Below the pieces are notes generated by a model that made no database searches, had not been told where the DNA came from, and saw only the letters and a program-made list of their open reading frames with translations. 11,063 nt of DNA, taken from contig UQUD01000061.1 in the NCBI GenBank assembly GCA_900544225.1, forward strand, positions 1 through 11,063, written 5' to 3'. Of the stretch, positions 1 through 6,626 are shown in pieces. Source of the stretch: an uncultured Collinsella sp. (GTDB lineage: Bacteria; Actinomycetota; Coriobacteriia; Coriobacteriales; Coriobacteriaceae). Positions within the stretch are counted from its first letter, which is position 1. The number at the start of each line of letters is the position of its first letter. The position numbers and the translations under genes are program-made.

Positions 1-2
1 GC

Positions 3-347
3 GCTGAGAGGTCGTGGCTCGGGCGCTATCTCAAGAAGGGCTCGAGCCGCAAGGTGACGCACGGATACAAGATGCTGCACTTCGCCGACGGCGGGGAGGG
101 GCTGCCCGTCTCGTACGGCATCAACGAACGGGACGTCAAGGACAGCATGGACTTCCTGCTGCTCGACGAGGAGGACTACAAGTCATTCCTCGAGGTCATG
201 AACATGGCGGGACGCTTCTGGGTGCGCGATCTCTACGGCGAGCGGTTCCGCGCCCGCCTCAGCTGTAGCGTGAAGCGTTCCGACGGCGCGTGGGTGGCCT
301 CGTGCGATCCGACGTGGGAGACGTGGGAGGAGCCCGCCAATGGCTGA
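3..347 (+). CDS. Phage tail/baseplate protein, C-terminal part (5' truncated by window)
   Basis: The frame is open from the first full codon at base 3, and the residues before the first GTG at 54 (reading AERSWLGRYLKKGSSRK) look like protein, so the gene very probably starts outside the window. The visible 114 residues are rich in acidic and aromatic amino acids and end in a Trp-rich stretch (TWETWEEP). A segment of the form WVRDLYGERFRARL followed by a beta-like strand is what I would expect in a small beta-rich tail-tip protein. Its place immediately before a Tal-like tail protein fits the distal tail (Dit) or a neighbouring minor tail protein. That assignment rests on gene order rather than a diagnostic motif. 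The stop overlaps the next gene by 8 bases, which suggests translational coupling. Confidence 0.55.
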   Translation, partial: AERSWLGRYLKKGSSRKVTHGYKMLHFADGGEGLPVSYGINERDVKDSMDFLLLDEEDYKSFLEVMNMAGRFWVRDLYGERFRARLSCSVKRSDGAWVASCDPTWETWEEPANG

Positions 348-1905
348 TAGCTGGATAAGGCCGTTCGACGCCTCCTACGACTTCGTGCGCGTATCACGTG
401 AGACGGGGCTCGAACTCGACTTCGTTCGCGACATCGAGAACGGCGGCTCCATCGAGCGCAACGCAAACACGGCGCTCTACGAGACTGCATCCCTGGACTT
501 CGCCGACAAGTTCGACGTTGGCAACGACTTTCTGCGTGTGTACCTCAACGCCACCTTCACGGACGGCAGTAAGAGGCGCGAGTGCCTCGGAACATTCATG
601 CCGCAGGTGGACTCGGTGAACATCGACGGCGCCTACCGCGAGGGCCAGATCAACGCCTACGGCCTCCTGAAGCTGCTCAAGGACGACGACTTCGACGGCC
701 CCTACGTGATCGCGCAGGACAGCAATGCGGTGGAGGAGGCCGTCAAGATAGCCGAGTCGGTCGGCCTCACCGTCTACGCCGACAGCAGCAGCCTCCTGTT
801 GGGCGGCAACTGGGTGTTCGGCGTGGGCAGGAACAACGACGCCAAGACCAAGCTGGATGCCGTGAACCTGCTCCTCGAGGCGGCGGGGTTCCGCTCGGCC
901 TCGACCGACCGCATGGGCAACGTGTTGTTCAGGCGGTACGTCGAGCCCGCCGACATGCCCATCTCTGCGGAGTTCACCGAGGGCAGGGACGCGCGCTTCA
1001 TGTCTGCCATGACCGAATCGACCAATCGCGCCGAGGTCTGCAATGTCGTGCACGTGGACTTCAGCACGCAAGACGCATCGGTGCGCGGCACGGCGGTGGA
1101 CGACTCGCCCGACTCCGACCTCTCGACCGTCTCGGTCGGTCGTCGAATCGTAAAGAGCTACAGCTACGACAGCCTGCCGGGCGTGGACACCGAGGACGCC
1201 AACCTTGTCGAGGGTGCCGCCAACGCCCTCATCGGCATCGGAAAGAAGTCTGAGAAGAACTTCCGCAAGAGCGATTCACACGGCAGCATCCAGACCGTCT
1301 ACGTTCCCGACTCGCCGCAGACGGGGGTGATCTTCGGCATCAAGGTCGTCTCGACTGGCGGGCGTATCGGCTTCTGCCAGGACGAGGGGCCGAGCGTCAA
1401 GAAGGATACGGACTACACGCAGAGCGTGTGGGTCAAGGGCACCAAGGGCGCGACGGGCATCATACAGTCCTTCTGGGACCAGGAGAGGGCGCTTGGCCCG
1501 GTGACCAAGGGCTTCACTCTGACTGGCGAGTGGCAGAAGGTCGGCTACACCTATCACGCCACGGAGAACCACAACAAGGTCAGCTGGGGCTACTGCTACA
1601 TCGACGGCGGCGAGGCAATCTTCGTCGCCGACAAGGTCGAGGAGGGCTCCACAGCAACGCCTTGGCCCCAGGACGCCATGCAGGCGGCTGCGGACGCCAA
1701 GGCGGCGGAGCTGCTCGCCACCGAGCGCGCCGTGACGCGCACGGACGAGTTCAAGAGCGTATACAAGCCCGTCGAGCCGTGCATGGCGGTGGCGATGAAC
1801 TACAGGACCGGCGGGGTTGTCGGAAAGCTGGCAATTCAGAAGCAGACGCTGACGCTTGACGCCGGCTGCGTCATAAAGCACACGGCGAGGAGGTACGAGC
1901 GATGA
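340..1905 (+). CDS. Phage tail/baseplate (Tal-like) protein with an inserted carbohydrate-binding-like domain
   Basis: Protein of 521 residues. Residues 1-285 look like the N-terminal hub of a siphovirus tail-associated protein: many short beta strands, a DSVNIDGAYREGQINAYG stretch at about 91-108, and an AVEEAVKIAESVGLTVY segment. Residues about 288-443 read as a beta-sandwich carbohydrate-binding module of the CBM4/9 kind. Signs are the NLVEGA opening, SVWVKGT, FTLTGEWQKVGYTYHAT, and the closing EEGSTATPWPQD seen where such modules end in phage tail fibres. From 447 on (AAADAKAAELLATERAV to the C-terminus, ending TARRYER) the hub-type sequence resumes. The protein therefore probably combines baseplate structure with host-surface sugar binding. 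The ATG overlaps the upstream stop by 8 bases and the TGA overlaps the next ATG by 4 (ATGA). The exact family is not certain; the phage tail role is well supported by context. Confidence 0.75.
   Translation: MADSWIRPFDASYDFVRVSRETGLELDFVRDIENGGSIERNANTALYETASLDFADKFDVGNDFLRVYLNATFTDGSKRRECLGTFMPQVDSVNIDGAYREGQINAYGLLKLLKDDDFDGPYVIAQDSNAVEEAVKIAESVGLTVYADSSSLLLGGNWVFGVGRNNDAKTKLDAVNLLLEAAGFRSASTDRMGNVLFRRYVEPADMPISAEFTEGRDARFMSAMTESTNRAEVCNVVHVDFSTQDASVRGTAVDDSPDSDLSTVSVGRRIVKSYSYDSLPGVDTEDANLVEGAANALIGIGKKSEKNFRKSDSHGSIQTVYVPDSPQTGVIFGIKVVSTGGRIGFCQDEGPSVKKDTDYTQSVWVKGTKGATGIIQSFWDQERALGPVTKGFTLTGEWQKVGYTYHATENHNKVSWGYCYIDGGEAIFVADKVEEGSTATPWPQDAMQAAADAKAAELLATERAVTRTDEFKSVYKPVEPCMAVAMNYRTGGVVGKLAIQKQTLTLDAGCVIKHTARRYER
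1193..1678 (+). repeat. 9-bp direct repeats bounding the inserted carbohydrate-binding-like domain
   Basis: AGGACGCCA occurs at 1193-1201 and again at 1670-1678, in the same codon phase (Glu-Asp-Ala-Asn and Gln-Asp-Ala-Met). The offset is 477 bases, exactly 159 codons. Removing one copy plus the intervening DNA joins residues 287 and 447 in frame and gives a smooth TEDAMQAAADAKAAELLA junction. This is what a domain gained or lost by recombination at a short homology would leave. The caveat is that Asp-Ala written GAC GCC is a common codon pair in this high-GC DNA, so part of the match could be chance. Confidence 0.5.
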
Positions 1906-2159
1906 GCGATTCGGCGGTCGAGATCAAGGGCGCGGCGGCGCGGCTGGCGGCGGCGATGCCGTCGAGCGGCAAGCATCTGACGATGGAGTTCGGCACGGTC
2001 GTGGGCATCCACGGCACGACGCTAGACGTGATGCTGCACGGGACAGTGGTGACGGTCCCGATGGTGCGCTCCTGCACGGGGTGCGTCATCACCGACCGCG
2101 CCGTGATCCTGTCGCAGGGCCCGCTGCCCGTGTGCGTCGGCACGATGGCGGCGGTGTAG
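1902..2159 (+). CDS. Small phage baseplate/tail protein
   Basis: 85 residues. A short Ala-rich helix (KGAAARLAAAMPSS) is followed by a run of alternating hydrophobic strands (EFGTVVGIHGTTLDVMLHGTVVTVPMV, about residues 30-56) and further strands to the C-terminus. That pattern fits a small OB-fold-like or spike-type beta domain of the kind often encoded just after Tal in siphoviruses. Two Cys residues near position 60 (SCTGCV) are too few to call a metal site. The start is fixed by the ATGA overlap with the preceding gene, which implies coupled translation. No named family recognised; phage structural role inferred from position. Confidence 0.6.
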   Translation: MSDSAVEIKGAAARLAAAMPSSGKHLTMEFGTVVGIHGTTLDVMLHGTVVTVPMVRSCTGCVITDRAVILSQGPLPVCVGTMAAV

Positions 2160-2182
2160 GTCGGCGTTACGGTGGCCCGAAC

Positions 2183-2215
2183 CTGCGGTGTGGCGGGGGC
2201 CCCGCCACACCGCAG
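2183..2215. promoter_or_regulatory. Perfect 16-bp inverted repeat (RNA hairpin) between tail and lysis genes
   Basis: Arms at 2183-2198 (CTGCGGTGTGGCGGGG) and 2200-2215 are exact reverse complements around a single central G, giving a very GC-rich hairpin. No T-run follows on either strand, so it is not a standard intrinsic terminator. It lies 17 bases before the start of the next gene, just upstream of a strong AAGGAGG. Possible roles are an RNA-processing or 3'-end stability element, a partial attenuator between structural and lysis genes, or a protein-binding palindrome. The hairpin is certain from sequence; its function is not. Confidence 0.75.
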
Positions 2216-2232
2216 AACGGGAAGGAGGCCGG

Positions 2233-2646
2233 ATGGAGGTGCTCAAGCTGTTTGCGCCGTATGGCCCCGGATGGCTCGGAGGCGCAGCGCTTGTTCTCAT
2301 TGCCTTTTATTTTGGGCGGCAATTTTTGGCCGAGTACAAGGTTCAGAACGAGCGCAAGGCGAACCTCGACCTCAAGCGCGAGGAGCGCAAGCAGGCCGAG
2401 GTGGACGAGCGGGCGCAGCGCGACCGTGAGAGATCGCAGATGGAGGGCCGCATCGCCGCGCAGATGGAACGCAGCAACACCTTGATTGAGGGGATGAAGA
2501 CCCTCATGGAGTCGGTCGTCGCGTCAAATGACGTCTTACACGCCGATCTGGTCCACAGCCAGGCGCGCAGCCAGGGGATGGCCGAACAGGTGAGTCACAT
2601 TCGCGACCGCGTCGACCTGCTCTACGACAAAGAAACAGGTAGATAG
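2233..2646 (+). CDS. Membrane-anchored coiled-coil phage protein (lysis-module associated)
   Basis: 137 residues. One transmembrane segment at about residues 8-28 (GPGWLGGAALVLIAFYFG) is followed by a long, highly charged helix (about 33-130) with heptad-like spacing and many Arg, Lys, Glu and Gln, typical of a coiled coil. The ATG at 2233 is preferred because AAGGAGG (2222-2228) ends 4 bases before it; a GTG at 2188 in the same frame lies inside the hairpin and has no such signal. It is the first gene after the tail genes and ends 8 bases before the holin-like gene. It could be a holin accessory, an antiholin or a spanin-like protein, though spanins are not expected in a Gram-positive host. 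Function unknown. Confidence 0.7.
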   Translation: MEVLKLFAPYGPGWLGGAALVLIAFYFGRQFLAEYKVQNERKANLDLKREERKQAEVDERAQRDRERSQMEGRIAAQMERSNTLIEGMKTLMESVVASNDVLHADLVHSQARSQGMAEQVSHIRDRVDLLYDKETGR

Positions 2647-2654
2647 GAGGAATC

Positions 2655-2885
2655 ATGACTACCGAAGACATTATCCGCAAGGTGACGAGCCGAAAGTTCT
2701 GGCTGTGCACGGCTGCCTTCCTGGGCTCCGTCGCCACCAGCGTGGCTGGCATCGCCACGGACAACCAGGCTGTCGCCGCCATCGGCACGGTGTGCGGGGT
2801 CGCGAGTGCGGCCATCTATGCCGCGGCCGAGCAAGCCGTGGACGCCGCGCGACTCAAGGCGGGAGGCGAGCATGACGGAGATTAA
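2655..2885 (+). CDS. Phage holin-like protein
   Basis: 76 residues. A short charged N-terminus (MTTEDIIRKVTSRKFW) is followed by two hydrophobic stretches (about 17-34 and 38-58) rich in Ala, Gly and Val, and a charged tail ([14 protein letters not shown]). The SRKFW lead-in, two membrane spans and the AAEQAVDAARL end match the general pattern of small class II-type holins in prophages of Gram-positive bacteria. Holins permeabilise the cytoplasmic membrane at lysis. AGGAGG (2645-2650) sits 4 bases upstream of the ATG. The stop overlaps the endolysin start by 14 bases, the usual holin-endolysin pairing. The assignment rests on size, topology and position rather than a named Pfam match. Confidence 0.8.
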   Translation: MTTEDIIRKVTSRKFWLCTAAFLGSVATSVAGIATDNQAVAAIGTVCGVASAAIYAAAEQAVDAARLKAGGEHDGD

Positions 2886-4011
2886 CGCCGAGGCTAAGCG
2901 CAAGCTGTCGATGCGCAGCGTTTTCGCCATCGTCCTCGCGCTCGTCGCGGCCCTCGCCGCCCCGTGCGGAGCCGAGGCGTACCAGAGCGTAAATAAGTAC
3001 GTATCTAATGGACACGGCTACCTCAATGCGAGCTACCTCGTAATCCACGAGACCGCGAATCCGGGCGCTTCTGCTTACAACCACACTTTGTTGTGGTCGC
3101 GTGACGACACCTATGCCGTTCATCACGTCATGGAGCTCGACGGTTCCACCGTGTACAACACGGTGCCCGAGAACCGCCTGTGCTGGCACGTGGGCAACGG
3201 TAACGGCTACACGGTCGGTATCGAGCTGGCCCACGCCACCAATGCTTCTGACTTCTCAAAGCAGTGGGGTGAGGCGGTCAAGTGGGCTGGCGACGAGCTG
3301 CGTGCCCACGGTTGGGATACGTCCCGACTATTGAGTCACTACGAGGCGGCTCAGCGCTGGGGCGGCTCCGATCATACCGACCCCAACGGCTACTTCGCCC
3401 AGTACGGTAAGAGCTGGTGGGAGTTCAAGCAGGCGGTCGCAGCCTATCTCGGCAGCGGTTATGTCGCTCCCATCGCGCCGACCAACGGCAATGGAGGCAC
3501 CTATCAGCCCTCTTATTCTGCAACCCGTACCAAGTTCCCGAAGTCCACGGGCAAGAGCGTAAACATCCACTATGCTCTCCATAACCGCTACGGTTCGTGG
3601 AATGAGGTTGTGACTAACTTCAATGACTCCAATTCCGAGGGCTTCGCTGGTATGCCCTACGGTTCCCACGACATGCTGATCGCGTGGGTGGACAGCGGCA
3701 CGCTCAAGTACCGCGTCCACACCAAAGAGAGCGGTTGGCTCGACTGGGTACAGTCTGCCAACTACAGCGACAGTGTGAATGGCATGGCGGGCCTTTGGGG
3801 CCAGACCATCGACGGCGTTCAGATGTACTACATCACGCCTGACGGCGGCTACAAGCAGGTCTACTACCGTAGCCAGGACGTTGCCCACGCTGGCTACTGG
3901 GACGAGGTCTGCGATGACGGCTCGACCTACGGCGGCGATGACTACGCAGGCATGTACGGCTATGCGCTCGATCGCCTGCAGTGCTACGTGTCCGACGGTA
4001 CCCGCCGATGA
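2872..4011 (+). CDS. Phage endolysin: N-acetylmuramoyl-L-alanine amidase with signal peptide and ChW-like repeats
   Basis: 379 residues from the ATG at 2872, which follows GGGAGG (2861-2866); an in-frame ATG at 2806 lies inside the holin gene and would bury the signal peptide. Residues 1-36 form a Sec-type signal peptide: KRK...R, a hydrophobic core at about 16-31, then a likely cut after AEA. Residues about 50-195 form an Amidase_2 (PGRP/T7 lysozyme-like) domain that cuts the MurNAc to L-alanine bond. Probable zinc ligands are His59 (VIHE), His156 (LLSHYEA) and Asp170 (HTDPNGY); the GIEL core strand is at 116-119. After a Gly/Asn-rich linker, residues about 229-373 hold three units of about 45 residues with Y.VH...GW..WV-like patterns, resembling clostridial hydrophobic (ChW) wall-binding repeats. 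The stop overlaps the next ATG (ATGA). Confidence 0.9.
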   Translation: MTEINAEAKRKLSMRSVFAIVLALVAALAAPCGAEAYQSVNKYVSNGHGYLNASYLVIHETANPGASAYNHTLLWSRDDTYAVHHVMELDGSTVYNTVPENRLCWHVGNGNGYTVGIELAHATNASDFSKQWGEAVKWAGDELRAHGWDTSRLLSHYEAAQRWGGSDHTDPNGYFAQYGKSWWEFKQAVAAYLGSGYVAPIAPTNGNGGTYQPSYSATRTKFPKSTGKSVNIHYALHNRYGSWNEVVTNFNDSNSEGFAGMPYGSHDMLIAWVDSGTLKYRVHTKESGWLDWVQSANYSDSVNGMAGLWGQTIDGVQMYYITPDGGYKQVYYRSQDVAHAGYWDEVCDDGSTYGGDDYAGMYGYALDRLQCYVSDGTRR

Positions 4012-4097
4012 TCGCGCTGGCGTTCGTCCTCGGCGCGCTGTTCGGCGGCACCGTGGCGACAATCGGGCTCTGCATCGTGAGCATAAACCGGCGCTAG
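4008..4097 (+). CDS. 29-residue membrane micropeptide, DUF3789-like
   Basis: The ATG at 4008 overlaps the endolysin TGA by 4 bases (ATGA), so it is probably translated by coupling. The product begins [20 protein letters not shown], continues through a hydrophobic stretch and ends SINRR. It is essentially one transmembrane helix with a central GG and a positively charged tail. This layout (about 30 residues, one span, FGGTV-like core) is reminiscent of DUF3789, a family of tiny proteins I associate with prophages; that match is from memory. Its place at the end of the lysis genes, just before the operon terminator, suggests a lysis regulator or second holin/antiholin component. It is easily missed because of its size. 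Function unknown. Confidence 0.65.
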   Translation: MIALAFVLGALFGGTVATIGLCIVSINRR

Positions 4098-4116
4098 CGA
4101 CCGCGGGCGATAACAA

Positions 4117-4160
4117 CGAAAAAGGGGCCGTGGCGGTTCGTCGCCACGGCCCCTTTTTCG
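4117..4160. terminator. Strong bidirectional intrinsic terminator
   Basis: Two perfectly complementary 19-base arms (4117-4135 and 4142-4160) enclose a 6-base loop, GTTCGT, containing UUCG. The stem carries GGGGCCGTGGCG and is flanked by A5 on the left and T5 on the right, so either strand yields a GC stem followed by U's. It ends the plus-strand phage lysis operon, whose last stop is 20 bases upstream. It can also end minus-strand transcription coming from thiD. Confidence 0.95.
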
Positions 4161-4275
4161 TATCCATCGAATATCCTAAGTTGCCGCTAAACCCTAAGTA
4201 CGGTCAGCGTGTTGTGGTGCGTTCAGCGAGTTTTGCCTGATGGTCAGCATCAATAGTGAGCTGTGGCAAACTGTC
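4161..4275. other. Candidate prophage/host junction (possible att region)
   Basis: 115 bases with no gene, between the terminator closing the phage operon and the thiD stop. It is less GC-rich than its surroundings. It holds a 7-bp direct repeat CCTAAGT (4175-4181 and 4193-4199), a 7-bp direct repeat GGTCAGC (4202-4208 and 4242-4248), a small hairpin TGATG/CATCA (4238-4252), and TTTGCC/GGCAAA (4232-4237/4265-4270) that could form a weak stem after thiD. If the phage DNA is an integrated prophage, one attachment site should fall here. Without the other prophage end or an integrase in view, the core cannot be identified. Confidence 0.3.
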
Positions 4276-5106
4276 TCAGTACTGCCACATGTGGTTGACG
4301 GGGCCGGAGCCTTTGCCCATGTCAAAGCCGGCGGCCAGAGCGCCGGTTAGGTAGGCCTTGCCGGCGTTGACGGCGTCGGCAAGATCCATGCCCTGAGCCA
4401 GCGCGCAGGCGATGGCGGACGAGAGCGTGCATCCGGTGCCGTGCGTGTTGTCGGTCTCGATGCGCTTGTGGCGGAACCACGTGGTGAGTGGATCTCCCAG
4501 GTGGTTGCCCTCGTCATCGAGTGGCGCGGGTTCGGCCAGTACATCGTTGGCCTCGTTGACAAGATGCCCACCCTTAACGAGGGATGCGCAACCAAAGCGG
4601 CGGGTGAGGAGCATGGCAGCATTTTGCTGCGTGCGCTCGGAGTCGACCTCATAGTCGAGCAGTGCCATGGCCTCGGGAATATTGGGCGTGATAACCGTCG
4701 CTAGCGGGAACAGACGGCGGGTGAGCGCCTCGGCGGCATCTTCGGCAATCAGCCGCGCGCCCGAGGTGGCGACCATGACGGGGTCGACGACCACGTTCGT
4801 TGCGTTCCAGGCGCTCAAGCGGTCGGCGATGACTTCGATAATCTCGACAGAAGAAACCATGCCGATCTTGACGGCGCTGGGGCGGATATCGTCAAAAACG
4901 GCGTCAATTTGCGCGGCTACGATATCTGGCGAGATATCCTGCACGGCGGTAACGCCCAGGGTGTTTTGCGCTGTGATGGCGGTGATGGCCGTCTCGGCAT
5001 ACAGGCGGTGCGCCGTGATGGTCTTGATGTCGGCCTGAATGCCGGCGCCACCGCTGGAATCGGATCCCGCGATGGACAGGACGGCAGGTACCTTACTACG
5101 ATCCAT
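4276..5106 (-). CDS. thiD: Hydroxymethylpyrimidine/phosphomethylpyrimidine kinase ThiD
   Basis: 276 residues, normal for the family. ThiD is a ribokinase-fold cytosolic kinase that uses ATP to convert HMP to HMP-P and HMP-P to HMP-PP, the pyrimidine donor for thiamin phosphate synthase. Visible motifs are SIAGSDSSGGAGIQADIKT (11-29) for substrate binding, DPVMVATSG (108-116), TPNIPEA (140-146), VKGGH (177-181), and the ATP/anion-hole signature DNTHGTGCTLSSA (219-231) with Cys226. The ATG is supported by AAGGGAG (5112-5118) 5 bases upstream. It lies 182 bases downstream of thiC on the same strand, so both enzymes of the HMP branch are adjacent. thiE, thiM, thiG and thiS are not in the window. 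Confidence 0.95.
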   Translation of the reverse strand: MDRSKVPAVLSIAGSDSSGGAGIQADIKTITAHRLYAETAITAITAQNTLGVTAVQDISPDIVAAQIDAVFDDIRPSAVKIGMVSSVEIIEVIADRLSAWNATNVVVDPVMVATSGARLIAEDAAEALTRRLFPLATVITPNIPEAMALLDYEVDSERTQQNAAMLLTRRFGCASLVKGGHLVNEANDVLAEPAPLDDEGNHLGDPLTTWFRHKRIETDNTHGTGCTLSSAIACALAQGMDLADAVNAGKAYLTGALAAGFDMGKGSGPVNHMWQY

Positions 5107-5288
5107 GTTCGCTCCCTTGTTCGGTCGGAATCAAATGGGTCTTTAAGCCAGCATTATAAAGATGCCCGGGCCGACTCTATGCCGAACCCGGGCGGGCGAT
5201 GCAATCTCTACGCAAGTGTAAGTAAATGTTCACAAGTCAACAATTGACAGGCACCAGCTCGCCGCCAGAAGCGGCCGCGGCGACAGGG
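5107..5288 (-). promoter_or_regulatory. thiC-thiD intergenic region with hairpin and candidate thiD promoter
   Basis: 182 bases without a gene. Reading on the minus strand from the thiC stop, there is a GC-rich CGCCGC/GCGGCG dyad (about 5262-5285), then the palindrome GTCAA-TTG-TTGAC (5236-5248) in an AT-rich stretch. Next is a hairpin with 7-bp arms GCCCGGG/CCCGGGC (5164-5170 and 5187-5193), then TTTATAATG. The hairpin is followed by only three T's, so it is a weak terminator at best. TATAAT (5153-5158) matches the consensus -10 perfectly and could drive thiD separately, but I see no good -35 box 16-18 bases upstream. thiD may therefore be expressed by thiC read-through, by its own weak promoter, or both. 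Confidence 0.35.
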
Positions 5289-6623
5289 TTAGTCCTCCAT
5301 GCCGAGGTCGATCGTGGTGCCCTCGAAGATCTTGTTGACGGTGCGGACGGCGCACATCTTGCCACACATGGTGCAAGTGCCCTCGGTGGCGGCGGGGGAC
5401 TCCTCGTAGCGCTTCTTGCCCGTAACCGGGTCGAGCGCGCACTTCCACATGGCGTCCCAGTCGAGCTTGCGGCGTGCCTGGCCCATCTTGTCGTCCATGT
5501 CGCGGGCGTGGGGCACCTTTTTGGCGATGTCGGCGGCGTGCGCGGCAATCTTAGTGGCCATGAGGCCATCGAGCACGTCCTGGGCGTTGGGCAGGCACAG
5601 GTGCTCGGCCGGCGTCACGTAGCACAGGAAGTCGGCACCGGAGCTGGCGGAGATGGCGCCACCGATGGCGGCGGTGATGTGGTCGTAGCCCACACCGATA
5701 TCGGTCACCAGCGGCCCGAGCACATAGAACGGGGCGTTGTGGCACAGACGCTTCTGCAGCTTCATATTGGTGGCGATCTCGTCGAGCGCCATGTGACCCG
5801 GGCCCTCGACCATGACCTGGACGCCGGCGGCCCAGGCGCGCTTGCACAGCTTGCCCAGCTCGATCATCTCGGCGGTCTCGGTTGCGTCGTTGGAGTCGTA
5901 GAGGCAGCCCGGACGGCAGGAGTCGCCGAGTGAAATCGTCACGTCGTACTCGTGGCAAATCTCGAGCAGCTCGTCAAAATACTCGTAGAAGGGGTTCTCG
6001 TTACCGGTGACCTCCATCCAGCCAAACAGCAGTGAGCCGCCGCGGCTCACGATGTTCATCAGGCGGCCGGTCTCCTTAAAGGTCTTGGTGACCGACTTGT
6101 TGATGCCGCAGTGAATGGTCATAAAGTCCACGCCGTCCTCGGCATGCGCGCGCACGACTTCGAACAGGTCGTCCTTGGTGAGCTTGACCAGCGGCTTTTC
6201 CATGTAGCCGATGGCGTCGTACATGGGGACGGTGCCTACCATGAGCGGCGTCTCGTCGATGAGCTGCTGGCGGAACTGGCGCGTCTTGCCCGAGTTGGAG
6301 AGGTCCATGATGGCGTCGGCGCCAAAGTCCTCGGCGATCTTGACCTTCTTCCATTCCTCGGCGGCATCGGCCTTGTCGCCCGAGATGCCCAAGTTCACGT
6401 TGACCTTGGTGGACAGGCCTTCACCGACGCCAAAGGCGCGCATGCCCTTTTTGATGTGCACAATATTGGCGGGAATGGCGATGCGGCCGTCGGCCACGCG
6501 CTCGCGGATGTACTCGGGGTCGCGATGCTCGCGCTCGGCGACTTCCTTCATCTGCGGCGTGATCTGCCCGGCACGGGCGAAGTCGATTTGCGTGACGAGC
6601 TTGGGCTCGGTCTGTGTGCTCAT
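5289..6623 (-). CDS. thiC: Phosphomethylpyrimidine synthase ThiC (radical SAM)
   Basis: 444 residues from the ATG at 6623. ThiC rearranges aminoimidazole ribotide (AIR) to HMP phosphate using S-adenosylmethionine and a 4Fe-4S cluster. Family motifs are VNLGISGD (77-84), IMDLSNSGKTRQ (105-116), GTVPMYDA (130-137), TIHCGI (169-174), VEGPGHM (272-278), GPLVTDIGVGYDHITAAIGG (303-322) and CYVTPAEHL (334-342). The cluster-binding cysteines sit at the C-terminus as Cys417, Cys420 and Cys424 (TCTMCGKMCAV), C-X2-C-X3-C. The length matches the short ThiC form of anaerobes, lacking the long N-terminal extension of the E. coli type. An in-frame ATG at 6647 lies inside the riboswitch aptamer; the 6623 start has AAGGGAG 8 bases upstream. 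Expression is under the TPP riboswitch immediately upstream. Confidence 0.97.
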   Translation of the reverse strand: MSTQTEPKLVTQIDFARAGQITPQMKEVAEREHRDPEYIRERVADGRIAIPANIVHIKKGMRAFGVGEGLSTKVNVNLGISGDKADAAEEWKKVKIAEDFGADAIMDLSNSGKTRQFRQQLIDETPLMVGTVPMYDAIGYMEKPLVKLTKDDLFEVVRAHAEDGVDFMTIHCGINKSVTKTFKETGRLMNIVSRGGSLLFGWMEVTGNENPFYEYFDELLEICHEYDVTISLGDSCRPGCLYDSNDATETAEMIELGKLCKRAWAAGVQVMVEGPGHMALDEIATNMKLQKRLCHNAPFYVLGPLVTDIGVGYDHITAAIGGAISASSGADFLCYVTPAEHLCLPNAQDVLDGLMATKIAAHAADIAKKVPHARDMDDKMGQARRKLDWDAMWKCALDPVTGKKRYEESPAATEGTCTMCGKMCAVRTVNKIFEGTTIDLGMED

Positions 6624-6626
6624 TGG

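Noticed and set aside
54..347. GTG at 54 as the true start of the first gene
   Set aside because: The frame stays open to the window edge, the upstream residues look protein-like, and no ribosome binding site precedes 54. The gene most likely starts outside the window.
394..1071. A 225-codon minus-strand frame opposite the tail protein
   Set aside because: Antisense mirror of a well-supported phage gene; Val/His/Glu-rich with no recognisable domain.
2806..2871. ATG at 2806 as endolysin start
   Set aside because: It lies deep inside the holin gene with no ribosome binding site and would put 22 Pro/Arg-rich residues before the signal peptide.
4240..4330. ATG at 4240 starting a small plus-strand peptide after the phage operon
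   Set aside because: It has no ribosome binding site, follows a strong terminator and soon runs antisense into thiD.
5236..5249. TTGACA on the plus strand at 5244-5249 as a promoter -35 box
   Set aside because: No -10 box follows at 16-18 bases and no plus-strand gene lies downstream. The motif is one arm of the GTCAA/TTGAC palindrome.
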